Positions 1 through 12,800 of a stretch of 64,000 bases of DNA are shown in pieces; the stretch's first letter is position 1, and each line of letters opens with the position of its first letter. The notes beneath the pieces are model-generated. The model ran no database searches. It had not been told where the DNA came from and saw only the letters and a list, made by a program, of their open reading frames with translations. Both the position numbers and the translations under genes were made by a program. The DNA is from Odontesthes bonariensis (Eukaryota; Chordata; Actinopteri; Atheriniformes; Atherinopsidae): the NCBI RefSeq assembly GCF_027942865.1, contig NC_134509.1, positions 30,574,197 through 30,638,196 of the forward strand, written 5' to 3'.

Positions 1-130
1 CGGATCAATGTAGACGGGGTTTTTTTAAAAAACGGGGCTGTGTGCACGGTTTTTTTTTTTTTTGAAAACGAAGGTTAGAAAATATGCGTTTTTCAAAATA
101 CCCGGGTATGTGTAAACGGCGCCTTGGTTT
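1..130. repeat. Possible end of a hAT-like non-autonomous element
   Basis: The first 130 bases hold T-runs and phrases such as gaaaacgaagg and gtgtaaacggcg. These resemble the inner end of common fish hAT MITEs in which 'aaacg' words recur. The other end would lie outside the window, so no inverted repeat or target duplication can be checked. The call rests on memory of such repeats and is weak. Confidence 0.3.
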
Positions 131-344
131 GCTCATGTCGGTTTGGGAACTAGTTTCCGGTGCAGACAACACAGCCGACGCACACTCCCCGCTACGTCAT
201 TGGGAATCCCCACCCCAGACTTCCTCAAACAAACCAGCGTGAAGCAGCCAGGGACAACCCAGACAACCGTGGCTAGCTAGCTAGAGTATTGGTGTGGTTT
301 GAATCAGTGTGGTTACTACGGTAGTTGTTTGATTTCACTGAGAA

Positions 345-2099
345 AAATAGTGAATACGTGCATAGCAAGGGGCTGCGAGAACATGCAGAAGAGACACCAA
401 AAGACAATGTTCCACAGAATTCCGAAGGATGAGCAAGGAAGAAGACTTTGGCTGGCTGCCCTCGGAATTCCTGAGACAACACCGGGTTTGCGAGGAGCAT
501 TTCAAGCCAGAAGACTATGACCAAAAAATGGCCCACGCTTCGCAAAGGATGGTGCTAAGACTGAAACATACAGCTGTCCCATCTGTGTTCGAAACAGAGG
601 TTGAGCGGAGTAATATTTCGATCGGCGACGCAAGCATGGAGGTATTACGCGAAACCAAGCAGTGGTCAGTGCTGTGAGATTCGGACAATGCCTGGGTCGC
701 CAGGAAAACGCTCCCACACACTTATTTATGTCTCGGGAATGCGGGGATACACTTAATTTGGCCTGGGGGTGGCGTATCCCTTTAAATAGTAATTGTGTGG
801 TATTTATATACATTAAATAAAGTAAATTTAGGCTGTTTGATTTTATGTTAGAAAACAGAGCAGTTTTTGTTTTCTCTCATACATATTAAAGTGATGTAAT
901 AAGCTCAACATTTCCACCCCAGAAATCATTATTTTTAATTATAAATGTTAAACAGCAGCCTGTTTCCACTCCACTTTCTGATGGGTTTCTGTTCCTCGTC
1001 TTTAAGGAGCTCCAGAAAAAGAACGCCACTTGTCAAAGATTACCACGCCAAGAAGAGCAGAGAGAGTCAGAAAACAAAGAAAATAGAGGTGAGTCAACCT
1101 CACACTAGTCCCACTCTGGCAAAAAGAGGCGACTCGCCTACAGGAAAAGTTACTTTTGAAAGTAACTGTTGGAAATGGTTTCACACAGTTCAAGCAGATG
1201 AGGATGAAGAATCCAACACCTCACTGAGCGTGGGTGATGGACACTACATGGTGGATTTAGGAAGGTACGTGCATGTAAGTCCTACGATCTTTAACATATA
1301 ACCTCGATTTGCACAATATTTCCTCCGTTCCTGACAGATTTTTCTCCTTCAGCTCCTCGGAGTTGATCGTCGATGAAGAGTGCATCCTGGAGCTCTTCAA
1401 GAAATGCCGGAAATGCAACCGACAGTGCACAGTCAGAAAAAATGTCACTGGACTAAAGCTCGTCGTTAATCAGACGTGCTGCTTCTGTCAGCATCACTTT
1501 CGATGGACCAACCTGCCAGACGAGGACTATGACAAAGACGATAGTGACTCCCAGATCAACGGGCAGAATGTGGCGATGTCGCCAAGCAGCAATACAAGTT
1601 GAAAGGTTCAAGTTAAACGCAGCGGATGAAGCAGCTGGACTTAAGTTCTGCTGCTTTTCTCTGGATTACAACGGAACCATAAGTGCCTCATTTGCTGATG
1701 AATCCACACAAAGAGGAACCATTCCATGAGTCTTTGAGTGTGGTTACCTCGTCTCATGATGGCTGTCTTAGTCATCACTTGTATACTAAGATCATGGAGA
1801 AGGATTCGTGCTGGCAGGTAAAGCAGTTACTTAAGTCACTGAGTGAATTAAAATTTCTCCCGCGTTTCTGGATTTGCTTTGATCTAAACAAGCTTTACTT
1901 CTGCCTGATGGTTAAGGAGTGTTTTTACAAAACTACGCTCATACGACATTGACAGATTATTGTAAATGCAAAGAAAGCTTCCAGAAGAAAACAGACTATT
2001 TTGCCTCTCCCAGATGTTTCCTCCTTTTATGTAAGATTTTTTTCCTTGAATGTGTTTTTAATCCTTTTCTTTGTCCCAGTTAGCAACACGATGAATAAA
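345..2099 (+). pseudogene. Decayed THAP-domain protein gene
   Basis: A C2CH THAP zinc finger begins at about 345 with CIARGCEN, then FHRIPKD and LWLAALG in one frame. It continues in the next frame with QHRVCEEHFKPEDY and the closing AVPSVF (about 585). One DNA-binding domain is therefore split by a frameshift near 460-480. The codon before VNTC, where the start Met of such proteins sits, is ATA, and no upstream ATG is in frame. Later exon-like blocks follow: a basic KRTPLVKDYHAKK block from about 1006, an acidic block ending at a possible donor at 1265, and a cysteine-rich block from 1354 (CRKCNRQC...CCFCQHHF) after a good acceptor. An AATAAA lies at 2094. THAP proteins bind DNA and many fish copies derive from transposases. 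The missing start and broken frame argue for a pseudogene; sequencing error is the alternative. Confidence 0.6.
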
Positions 2100-3600
2100 C
2101 TTTAAGCAGTTGCAAATAGTTGCTTATGACTGATCATTTCCAGGTTAACAAACGACTCCATCATCATCGTGTGTTGGGCTAAGGTGGCAGTGATTGTATT
2201 GACTGCAGTAGATTTCTCACACTTAAAGTGTGGTCCTCATTCTTGAAGAATTTCCCAATTCCCCATCCTGCTTATGTACGAGTGTAGCAAAAGCTAGGGA
2301 CGGTAGATTATTTGGATTAAGAGATTCTGAACAGATATGAACATTTTCATGGGCACCCATTACCACCTGTGGAAGGAATCTTATACATTTCACAATTTGA
2401 TAGAGATGTAAATGGAACCAGTCACATGAACCATGACCATTTAAAAATAAATTGAATTTGGTTTCCAGATAATCTCTCTTTGGTGGTTGGAACAGCGTTC
2501 ATCCCCTCATCCCAGCCTGTTCAGGCAGATGGCTGCTTTACCTGGTTCTGCTGGAGGGTTCTTCCTCCTCTAAAGGGAGTGGGATTTTATTTCCCTCCCA
2601 GTTGATGCCGAGTGCCTTCTCAAAAGGAAACGTTAGGTTTCTTTGTCAAGTAGTCTTGGTGAACTTTGTGCTGTATGAATAGAACTGTTTTAAGGCCAGC
2701 TACAACTTAACTTCCTGGAAGTAAAAATGTATCCTTTTGTTTTGTCAACCATAAATCTTAAAACACTAAATAAATTTGTACGTCATGCAATTCACTGACA
2801 CATTGAAACTGCAGTAAAGAGTGAGTCGACACATTTAATGGTTGACAGGGCAGATGGATGCTCACAATGTCAGATAGTGTTTAAATGAACCGGACTCTCG
2901 GTCTAATGGTCCAAAACTCACATTTTAAGGTCATGTTGGGAGTGGAAAACAATCACAATGAAGCAGGTTAAGGTGAAGTTGCGACGGACTGATTATCATT
3001 ACTGATTACCCTTGGTGATCAGATCACACCAGCTTAATTAAAAAACATTACAGTTAAATAAATAATCCACTGGCATGATTAAAACATTAAAGGAAGACAT
3101 CTCGTGGAAAAGTACAAAGTCTAGTAGGTTAAGTTTTGTCAGTGTAACATTCATACAAAGCAACTTTGCATCTGGTCTTTTTTTTTGGCAAGAGAAATGA
3201 CAATTTACTGTTTTTCCACAATGAGAGCACACATTTCCTGTACAGTCAGGGAGTTAGAATATTCTTAGTTAGTTTCTTCAACCCAAGGAAAAAGGGGGAC
3301 TTGGTCCAAGGTGTCTTAAGTTCAGGTGTAGCAGCTGAGGTGGGAGGAAGATTTAGCTAAATTAGGACAAAGCTACATTTTGTTACTGTGTTTAGTTCAT
3401 TAATAATCAGCAATCAGGATTTGTGAGGTCTCATGTAAATTTCCTGCTCCTGTGCAAAAAACTCTGGAGAAAGATGCCCGAGGAGACTGTTCATGCATCA
3501 GATTCTCGTACCCTTAGTTATGAACAGCTGAGGTCCAGTGCAGCTCTTTCCTTCTACGTTAACCAGCCTTTATTTTGAACACAACGTCTGCAGCTTTCCC
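2100..3600. other. Intergenic DNA without a recognisable gene
   Basis: I see no coding exon, RNA gene or clear repeat here. It lies between the poly(A) signal of the decayed THAP gene and the stop codon of cep95. The 3' UTR of cep95, which is read leftward, probably occupies part of it. Confidence 0.5.
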
Positions 3601-3601
3601 G

Positions 3602-3843
3602 TCAGTGCAGATAGCTGGTGTTGTACTGGAAGGAAGCCATGTGGACCCGACTGCGCAGCCTCTGGACCTCCAGATCCTGGAAATGGTCGTCTTCATCGTT
3701 CTGGACGATGACTCTCTGCAGTTCACCGATCTCATGCTCCATCCGGGAACGCAGCTCTCGCTTCATCTTTAACAGAGCCTGTAAATATAAAAAGATGGAC
3801 GTATTTGAAAACTTTCTCAAGGAGGTTTAGGTGACTAAACCTA

Positions 3844-3877
<34 letters not shown>

Positions 3878-6800
3878 GATTAAAGGGATAATCCGGAGTA
3901 AAATGCACTTTAGATCAATTTACGGGATGTTGGGAGTACATACATTGAGTTGACATCACAATCATGTCATTCGGATGTGTTTTGAGAATTTCGATTTGAC
4001 CGTTTTTAGCCAAAAGTCGTTAGCGTGGAAGTGAATGGGGCAAATCATGTCACCGCTACAAAATGCTATTTTTATACCTCTTCTACAGCTCCGAACAACA
4101 TAACACTTACGTGGTAGTGAGTAGAGGGTCCCTAAAGCCAAACCGAAGTGTCCCGAGGTCTTCATGTGGTCGGATATAGAGTCCAGAATGAATTTAATCA
4201 AGCCAACCTTTCCGGAAATGTGTCTGCTGCAGCTGCCGCTACAGACCATGGTGAAGTTGGTTTGATATTGGATATTCGACAGATATTCACAATGATGAAA
4301 TAAGGTGTCTTTTTTTTCAAACCAATATCAAACCAACTTCACCAGGGTCTGTAGCTGCAGCAGACACATTTCCGGAAAGGTTGGCTTGATTAAATTCATT
4401 CTGGACTCTATATCCGACCACATGAAGACCTCGGGACACTTCGGTTTGGCTTTAGGGACCCTCTACTCACTACCACGTAAGTGTTATGTTGTTTGGAGCT
4501 GTAGAAGAGGTATAAAAATAGTATTTTGTAGCGGTGACATGATTTGCCCCATTCACTTCCAGGCTAACAGCGGTCAAATCGAAATTCTCAAAACACATCC
4601 GAATGACATGATTTTGATGTCAACTCAACGTATGTACTCCCAACATCCCGTAAATTGATCTAAAGTGCATTTTACTCTGGATTATTCCTTTAACAATAAC
4701 GGTTTGGTCGCTCTTATGTTTATGTTCCTCAAAGCTTCATTCAGACACAGACTCATGATGTGTGGCAAGGACAATCAGATGAAACTTTAATGTCATTCTA
4801 TTCTATTCTTTGCTGGTTCTACACTTTGGGTGGCAGGCAAATCCTCAGTTTTTTTTGTCAAAATAGAGTGAGGGGAATCTTAAAAACACTCGCCCTCTGC
4901 TGGACTGCAAGGCAAACCACTTGGAATATTCTATTCGACACAGAGGGGTCAGATAAGGCCAGAATGTGTATTTTTTTTCCGCCAGCATTTTGAAAGAAAG
5001 ACTAAAATTTAAAAATGAAAATGATTTACTTTTTCTTGAGCCTTTTTCCGAACCTGGATCTCTTCCCGCTCCTGTGCAAGTTTTTCTGCTAGTAGTGAAA
5101 ACTGAAAAAGAGAAAAGCAACGTCATGCAACTCCTGGAAATGAGCAGTCAGTTTGGAAACTACATAGAAGTACGTGCGACTGTTGTGTTTGCGGCTCACT
5201 TGGTCTTTGTAGTAGTTCTCCAAGGACTCGATCTGATCCTGGTGTTGTCTCTGATGCACCAGTCGCTGCTCCTTGGCATAAGCCCTCTGTTCTCTTAACC
5301 GCATCTTCTGTAACTCCAAACCTTCATCAAATAGCTGCCGAAACATCTAAAAATACACACAACCACAACTGGGTCATACTATCGTCTTTTTAAGACGGGG
5401 TGCAAACTTGACAAATGATGTTTGGTTTTAAAAGGAGATGGATGAAATGAATGTTAATGTTCATTAAGTTCCTGTAGTTTGTAGAAACGTTCAGCTTGAG
5501 TCTGATAAAAGTGTCTTAGTTCACTTTCTTTCAATACATTTATTTTAATCTGCTTAAGATCTAAGGAAGCATTGAGCATAAATACACACATGAAACACCT
5601 CATAAATTTGACAAATGATGAAAACTGTGACTAAGTATTTGTTAGTTGCATGTTTAGTCCAATAACTTTGGTACAAAGTTATGACCGGCCCTTATTACCC
5701 ACCCTCTCCTCCTTAGTGCGAGCCCTCATCAGGCGGGCGCGGTGCTGAACATGGTACTCGCTGTGATACTTCTTGGCGCGGGCGACCTGCTGCCTCTGTT
5801 CCCTCAGCTTGTTCTGTAGCGACTTCTGCTGCTGGATTCGATCCTTAAAATCGCTCTGGAGGAAAAACATTTTAAGCTTGTAACTGGTCACCTTAATGAG
5901 AAGCACTCCGGTGCAGAGTGTGCCAGGTGAGGGTGTTCCTGCGTGGACTGCACCTCTTGCTAAACAGGTTTTTACATGTGAACGGATCTGTCTGTGTGCT
6001 GATGCTCACCAGGCGTCTGCTGTGGTCCTGATCTTTATGGACGAGCTCCACCAGCAGGTCGTATTTCCTCTGGGCTTCTTCCACCTGAAACAGTTTAATG
6101 TTTAATGATACGATTCTAAAGGGATAGATGCAGCAGGCACTGGCACTCTCATTGAATTCGACCTACCTGACTGGAGAGTTTGCTACGAGGCCGACTGTGA
6201 GAGGACGACAGTGCATGGAGTCTGTCCACTTGCTGCATTTGCTGTTCCCACATCCGACCGAGGGCATGAGGGGAGATGTGAAGGTGAGGCAACTCCTCCC
6301 GGAGCATAGGGAGGAGCTCATTCTCCTTCACTTTCACTGGAGAGAGAGAGAGAGAGAGATGGGGACATTTTATGCCAGAGCATCGATATCTGTTTATTCC
6401 CCAACTATTTTCCTCGCACAAAAAAAAACATTAGAACTAACAAACCCCCCTTTTCTACAACTAGACAGTCCCATTGAGGGACAATGGAAGACAATGACAC
6501 CAGTAACATGTTCCAGTGAAGAAGGTGACATTAGCCCAGATAAGGACAGTCCAGTCTTGCCAAAAATCCCAGCTAAAACCAAGGAGCACACAGCTAGTAA
6601 TACACAGACAGTAGAGCGAAGTACTGGCTAATTAATGCTAGGAGCAACTTTAAGGGCTGGCAAGTGGCTCAGCCAGCCTGAAGCTCTATTTATGGATTTA
6701 GGATCATCATTTTGCCACCGAAGGCCATCAATGTTGACAATAACAGTCTGAAGGGTTATTGTTTTAGCCTCTGGTAAGAATATTGATTTAGTAAAAAAAA

Positions 6801-9800
6801 GAAAACACATTCAGAAATGGAGAAAAAGAGCTTAACAATAAATTCCTGTAGCTAATGTTGAGAAAAACAGCATGAAAATACAGTATGGGCTCACTGTGAT
6901 GCATCTAGTACTTTATGGGATGATAGAAATATTACTCAGGTCTGTTCCTAAGTCCAAGTGAAAATCACTGTGAGACGCGTTTAATATGAAGGAACTCCAC
7001 ACAGTAAACACATCTTTGAACTTACTTGGTGCAACTTTCCTGGTGGGTTCCTGGTGTCTCTGTCCTCCTGTCGTGTGTGTGCTCTGATGTGTCCTGTGCT
7101 GAGTCTTTGTTTTGACTGGCGACCGCCTCGCCACTTGGGAAACCTCCCCTAGAATGGCCTCTCTGTACTCTTGCTCCTAAGCATACACACACCACCAAGC
7201 TTTAGCCCACTAGAACAAATTGTTTAACTCTTGGACGCAAACAGCAGACTTGTAACTTTATAATTGCCACTTTGCAGCAGTTTGATGTACTTTCATCACA
7301 TCTGAAGGTTTGAACTGCAGTGAAGTGCACTTATGGACAAATTTGCAAGAAATATTTACCTGAAGTTTGTGGGACACGGCCCAACTTTGAAGTGACTAGC
7401 TCTCGTCTTAGTAGACGATTATGGACGGTTCTTATTTGTTAATACTTGTGACGATCTCTACGGTGTAAAAGACAATTGTATGTCTTTGTAAATCTGCTCT
7501 TTCACTTACTGACAAAGATCAGAAAGAATTTTGAGTTTTAACTTTAAAAAAGTTGCTTTTTCTATCTTTAAGATGCTCATAGTTCAACAAAGTGCTGGTG
7601 CATTGGCAGACGTGATTGTAAATGGATAATTAGCCAATATTTTTATGATTAATATAATAAACAAATCAACGTGATTGTCCTCAAATCTAAAAGTAAACAA
7701 TTTACATATTAAGGTTAAAATAACCAGGTTATTTAATCTTATACAGTCTATTTGGTTGCTCTTGTTTAATTCATTTGTTTATGTTTATTTAGCCTCCAAC
7801 AGAAGTGTTAAAGTTTAACCTGGTAAAATGATGAAGTCGAATTGTCTTTTTCTTTTGCTTTTTCTGGGGATGCAAGATGTAAATATTTTCCAATTTATTC
7901 TTTCAATGACACGGAGGTGTGCTTGCTTTACTCGTACTACAGCAGAAATGACATTACCAACTTACAGCTTTCTGAGCTTTTAGACGAGCCTTGTGTAGTT
8001 CTGTCCGTTCTTTGTCCTCGTATCTTCTCAACTCCTCCTCAAAGGCCTTGTTCTCCTGATATCATCAAAGAGGGTTGTTTGTTTTTCCAAACACAGAACA
8101 TGAGAAATTTCATCTTCAGGTCAGAGATGATACAGCAGTAAAAAGGTTCTTTAATCTGGATTAATTTTTACAGGTGCTACAGATTAATAACTACCACTCT
8201 TAGCCTTTATTGTCCACAAAATATTAATTCAGTGTAGCATTTAAATCTATTAAGTTGTCTGCCAACTCTAACAAGTGTTAATGGCGTACACTGCAGAGGT
8301 TATGCTGTTATTAAATGAATCTATTTGAAATACATGATGAATTATCTGGGAACTGAATCGCAGTCGTATCGTTATATCGTACAGAGTACACAGAAAAACA
8401 TACCGCGCTACGTTTCCTGTGAGACGGCCTGTGGCGTTGTTCTCCTCGCCGTGAAAGATCAGATATTGTGAGGTTTGTTTGCCTCCCATCGTCCAGGCTC
8501 AAAGCCTCTGCCATGGCTTCCTCCAACGGTCCGTGCAAGGAGCGACGGACGCGAGTAGGGGAGGGCGACAAGGAGCGCGTCCGTTGGGTGGGTTCGGTCT
8601 CAGTTGTTCCTGAAACTATTAAATGTTATAAATCAACACACTTTAATACTTTTAAAAGTATTTCACAAGATTTCTAGGAAGGCCCATCTCAGTATATTTC
8701 ATGTTTTAGCCAATTATCTTCTAAATCCCTGCAGTTTCACACAAGACATCAAGTCCTCTCGTGCAGCATATTCAGGATTACCTTTAACGGCTGTGACAAG
8801 CTGTTGTAGGTCAACATTAATGGTGTAAAAAACACAAGTGCTGCTTGCAAAGAATTGAGTTTTTAGCTAGAATGTACCCATGTGTTGTCTGGGAGTCCTC
8901 CGACACTCCATGACGCTGTCACTGTGGTGGGACTGCTTATCCTCCTCTCTGATCTCACTGGACTCTCCACTTTCACCCAAGACTCGTTTAAGCATCTAGA
9001 GGAATTACACAAAACACAGCTTTACATTACATTACATTACGGTCATTTTGCAGACGCTTTTAACCAAAGCGACTTACAATATGTGCGTTCAACATCGGTA
9101 GGCAAAAGAACTTCAGGTCAAAAGAAATCATAAGTGCATTTCCTTCTAATACCAAACAGCTAAGAGCAAAACTAGTGCTAGAGTAAGTGCGATAACCAAC
9201 CAGCCTCTCACCAACTGCACACCAGTCACAGCGGGGTGGGGATGCAAACCCTGGTTCGGGTAGGGGGAGAAATAAAAGAGGTAAGAAAAGAAGGACTGGG
9301 ATTCAAACCCTGGTTCGGGTAGGGGAAGAAATAAAAGAGGTAAGAAAAGCAGGACTGGGATTCAAACCCTGGTTCGGGTAGGGGGTGTCTGCATTACAAG
9401 CTATCACACAAATAAAAAAAATGATACAAGTACGCACTGAAAGGGTTCCCACTTTCAGTGCAGTTCTTACTTTTTGGACTGAACGGCAAACCTAATGATT
9501 AGGGACAACCCATTCTCCACCTGATGTAAACCCTCCTTCGGCCATGAGTGTGCCTGGTGTCTGTGGGTTTAAACTCTAAACATGCAGCCTTATAACAAAT
9601 ATATATAGATATAATGCTGACAAGCGCCCTGCTTGATAAATACTTAAAAAAAAAATAAAATAAAATTCAGATTTTTATCCTAAAAAAACTAAACAGAAAA
9701 AACTGACCTTTTTCCACTTCTCCATATTTATTCAAATCTAATTTAAATTTGACACTTTTTAAAACTGCGTAGGAACCAAGAACTCCCTAAAAAACCCGTG

Positions 9801-12800
9801 TGTAGTGTGTAAGGGCCTCAACACTACAAAACTGATCGAACAGAAAAAAAAAAAAAAACCACAAACAGTGATGACAAAGCTATTCATGAGCTGAAACCCG
9901 ACTAACCTCTGTGAGTTACTAAATATACCTGATCAAGTTCTTCTAGTCGATGGGAGAGTTTCTCAGATATGTGATGCAGCTCTGCCTCTGCTTGTTTGTT
10001 CCTCTGTCTGCGGTAAGACAAAGGCTCTTCAAAACCCTCTCGTGCTGTCCTGCTCCCGCTTGAGCATGTGATATCAAAGAGAACATTAGTGCATCGTATT
10101 CACATAAAAATAATAGATGATTAATGAGGACATCCAACTTATATAATATTTAAACAACTGAACTCTAAAGACCTACCCAAGGCCTGTCCTATGTCTGTGA
10201 TTTATCCCTCTGTCTTTAAATCTTTGTGTATAACTCAGATCCTCCTCCTCATCTTCCTCCTCAGTGTCAGGTGGTGATGGGGTGGTGGTCATCGTCTCAT
10301 TTTGCAGGGTGAGGAAGAGCACATCTGGCTGGGTACGAAATAAGACCCTCCTGGGACCTCCATTAGTCGGCTGATATTTGGTGAAAGAATTTGTTTTAAT
10401 TTGATTTTATGCCCGTCTACTGTATGCCACTATACATCTCAATGAATATAAAAACATTAATGAACGAGCTGCTGTAGTAAATTCTGAGAGAGGTCGTCTT
10501 CAAAAACCGGTGTAAAAAATGAGTGATGAAGAAAGCTGCTGAAACGGACGTAGTCGAACAAAAGAAATCTTTATTTCTGGCATCAGGTCCGTCTCAGTTA
10601 CACAAAATGCATCCTCTGGGAGAGTCAGTGGTCAAATCGAAAAACTCTCTCCCGGGAAGAGAAAGTCCCTTACTTTTAAAGAAGATTCAAGGCCACTGGT
10701 CCAGGCGTAAAGCCAAAAGATATGGTCTGACTGTAAGGTCCCATATCAAATCTACCTTATTTGGTAAAACTATTTAAGAGTTTGTTTTTCAGTGTATCTC
10801 AGTGTCTTGCACGGAGACGCGCGGAGGCGTCTTGAAATTAACCAGCTGTGGACTCATTAAACTCTGGTTCGTCCATTTTGTCTGTGGACTCAATGAACTC
10901 AGTTCAGATTTCCTCATGTGCCTTTGGGCCCCATTTTGCCTGTGGGTCCATACACCTCACTGCATACACATATAAACCTGAACTTTAGCTAGACTGTGTA
11001 TTAGCAGAACAAAAACTCAAACAACAGAATTTCCAACATGCTTTCATGTGTCAACACTTGCACAAGCAGAAGGGTGCTGCTCTCGTACCTCTATCGACTC
11101 CCCCTCCACCTCTGCCCTCCCTCTTTGCTGGCTGGATACAGACTTCTCACTCACAGCTGGAAGTTAAACATAAAGAAGGAAGCAACACCTCATTGTGCTG
11201 GAGATTTTCAGTCATAATCACTTCCATCAAGATGTAGAAGGTCTTTGTTATTTAATGATCAATGATACCAAAGATGCCTGTATTCATACTCACCAGGTGA
11301 CAGGCAGAGTGCAGAAGACTGTATTCCATTGGTGACAACCTCCGCTACCAGTTTAGAGTTCTGTGAAAACAGAAAAATCAAAGGAACAATGAACTACGAA
11401 CATTAACTACAGATGAAGATGGTTTAGTGCCGAGTTTAATCTTTCTAAAGGTTTAAGAAACCGAACTAAAGACTAGCAGAACACGCTGGTCTGTGTGATG
11501 GGTAAAAAGTTTCAACATGGTGGGTGTTCCCATGTGTTCTGAGTTATAGAAGCAGATCAGAGGTTAAGATAGATGAGGAGCCCCACGGCTGTGCTCAGGT
11601 GCACGTCACTGCATGTTCATGAAGGTCATTTTACAACGAGGTACTGTCTAACTGTGGCAATTCCTGTTTTGAGTGATTTACCTATGAAATGTTGACTAGA
11701 TGGCAAAAAGACTTGACACGTGTAAGGAAAACTTAATTTCATCACACTGCATTACAAGGCTACCTCTGTTGTGACAGGAGAAGCGTCCTCTGACAGCCCC
11801 TGACTGAGGCCTGTAGCTGCGGGAAGATGGTTGGGTGATTGTGGGCGAAGGGCAGGACCGTTCGGGGCGTCGCCCTGGTTTGGTGGCTGTAAAGCGATAG
11901 CTGAGTGCATCGGTTCAGTCTGTGGAAGTTCCTTAATGTCCACGGGATCCGAGGGAGTGACTGCATCTGAGGTCTGGACGGGGACAACTGACCCTTGCAA
12001 AATGACAAAAATCAAAATGAAAAGAAAATAGTGTCTCAAGTCATCATTAGAAAACACTTATTATTGAATTTGTCTACATTTTACTGTGGTTTATAGTAGA
12101 ATCATACAAGTTATCAGGTAGCCACTGTTTACTCCAACAAATACACAAGAAGGTTTGACTGATTCATAAATCAACAAAACCAGAACATGACCACAGAATA
12201 AACTAAACCTAAAGGAGACGCCTTAGTGGTTAATACCGTGAGCATAAAAACAAGAAGACATTTTGCCAAAGCACTGAATATCAGAAGCAAAGATGAGCCG
12301 TGTTTTTACCGTCTTGTTTGTCCGTAAATGTGTGTGCAGAGACTCCCAACTCAATGAGCTCACTAGCTGATCCCAAGTCTTCGGCATTCAGTGAATGGAG
12401 GGATTGTTTACTGGACTGGAAAGCAGATCTGAAAAAGGAAATTAGATAATCTACCACAGGTTCATACTGCACTATGGCAAGTTACTGGTGCCAAGCTGGA
12501 CTCAGGTCAGCTAGTCCAGTCCAGAGTCCAGACTAAACATGGAGAAGCAGCATTTAGCTGTTATGCTGCAAACAAGTGGAACAAACTGCCAGTGGAGATT
12601 AAACTTTCACCAAAGGTAGGCATTTTTAAATCATTCTCATGTGTCTATGCATGGAATCTGGAAGGTATCTTTTAATTTATCTAAACTGTTGCTTATTTTT
12701 AATAATTTTAATTTAATTTTAATTATTATATTTGTTTCTCTTTATATTATTTTATGTATCTTTAATGCTTCTTCCACTCTCCCCACTGTAATGCTTGTTT

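Noticed and set aside
3962-4658. Two similar ORFs of 95 and 117 residues on opposite strands (shared [18 protein letters not shown])
   Set aside because: They are the same arm of the palindromic element read twice; no protein family or splice context.
9241-9382. tRNA gene, suggested by B-box-like words
   Set aside because: No cloverleaf or anticodon arm could be drawn; the words repeat every 59 bases and belong to a SINE head.
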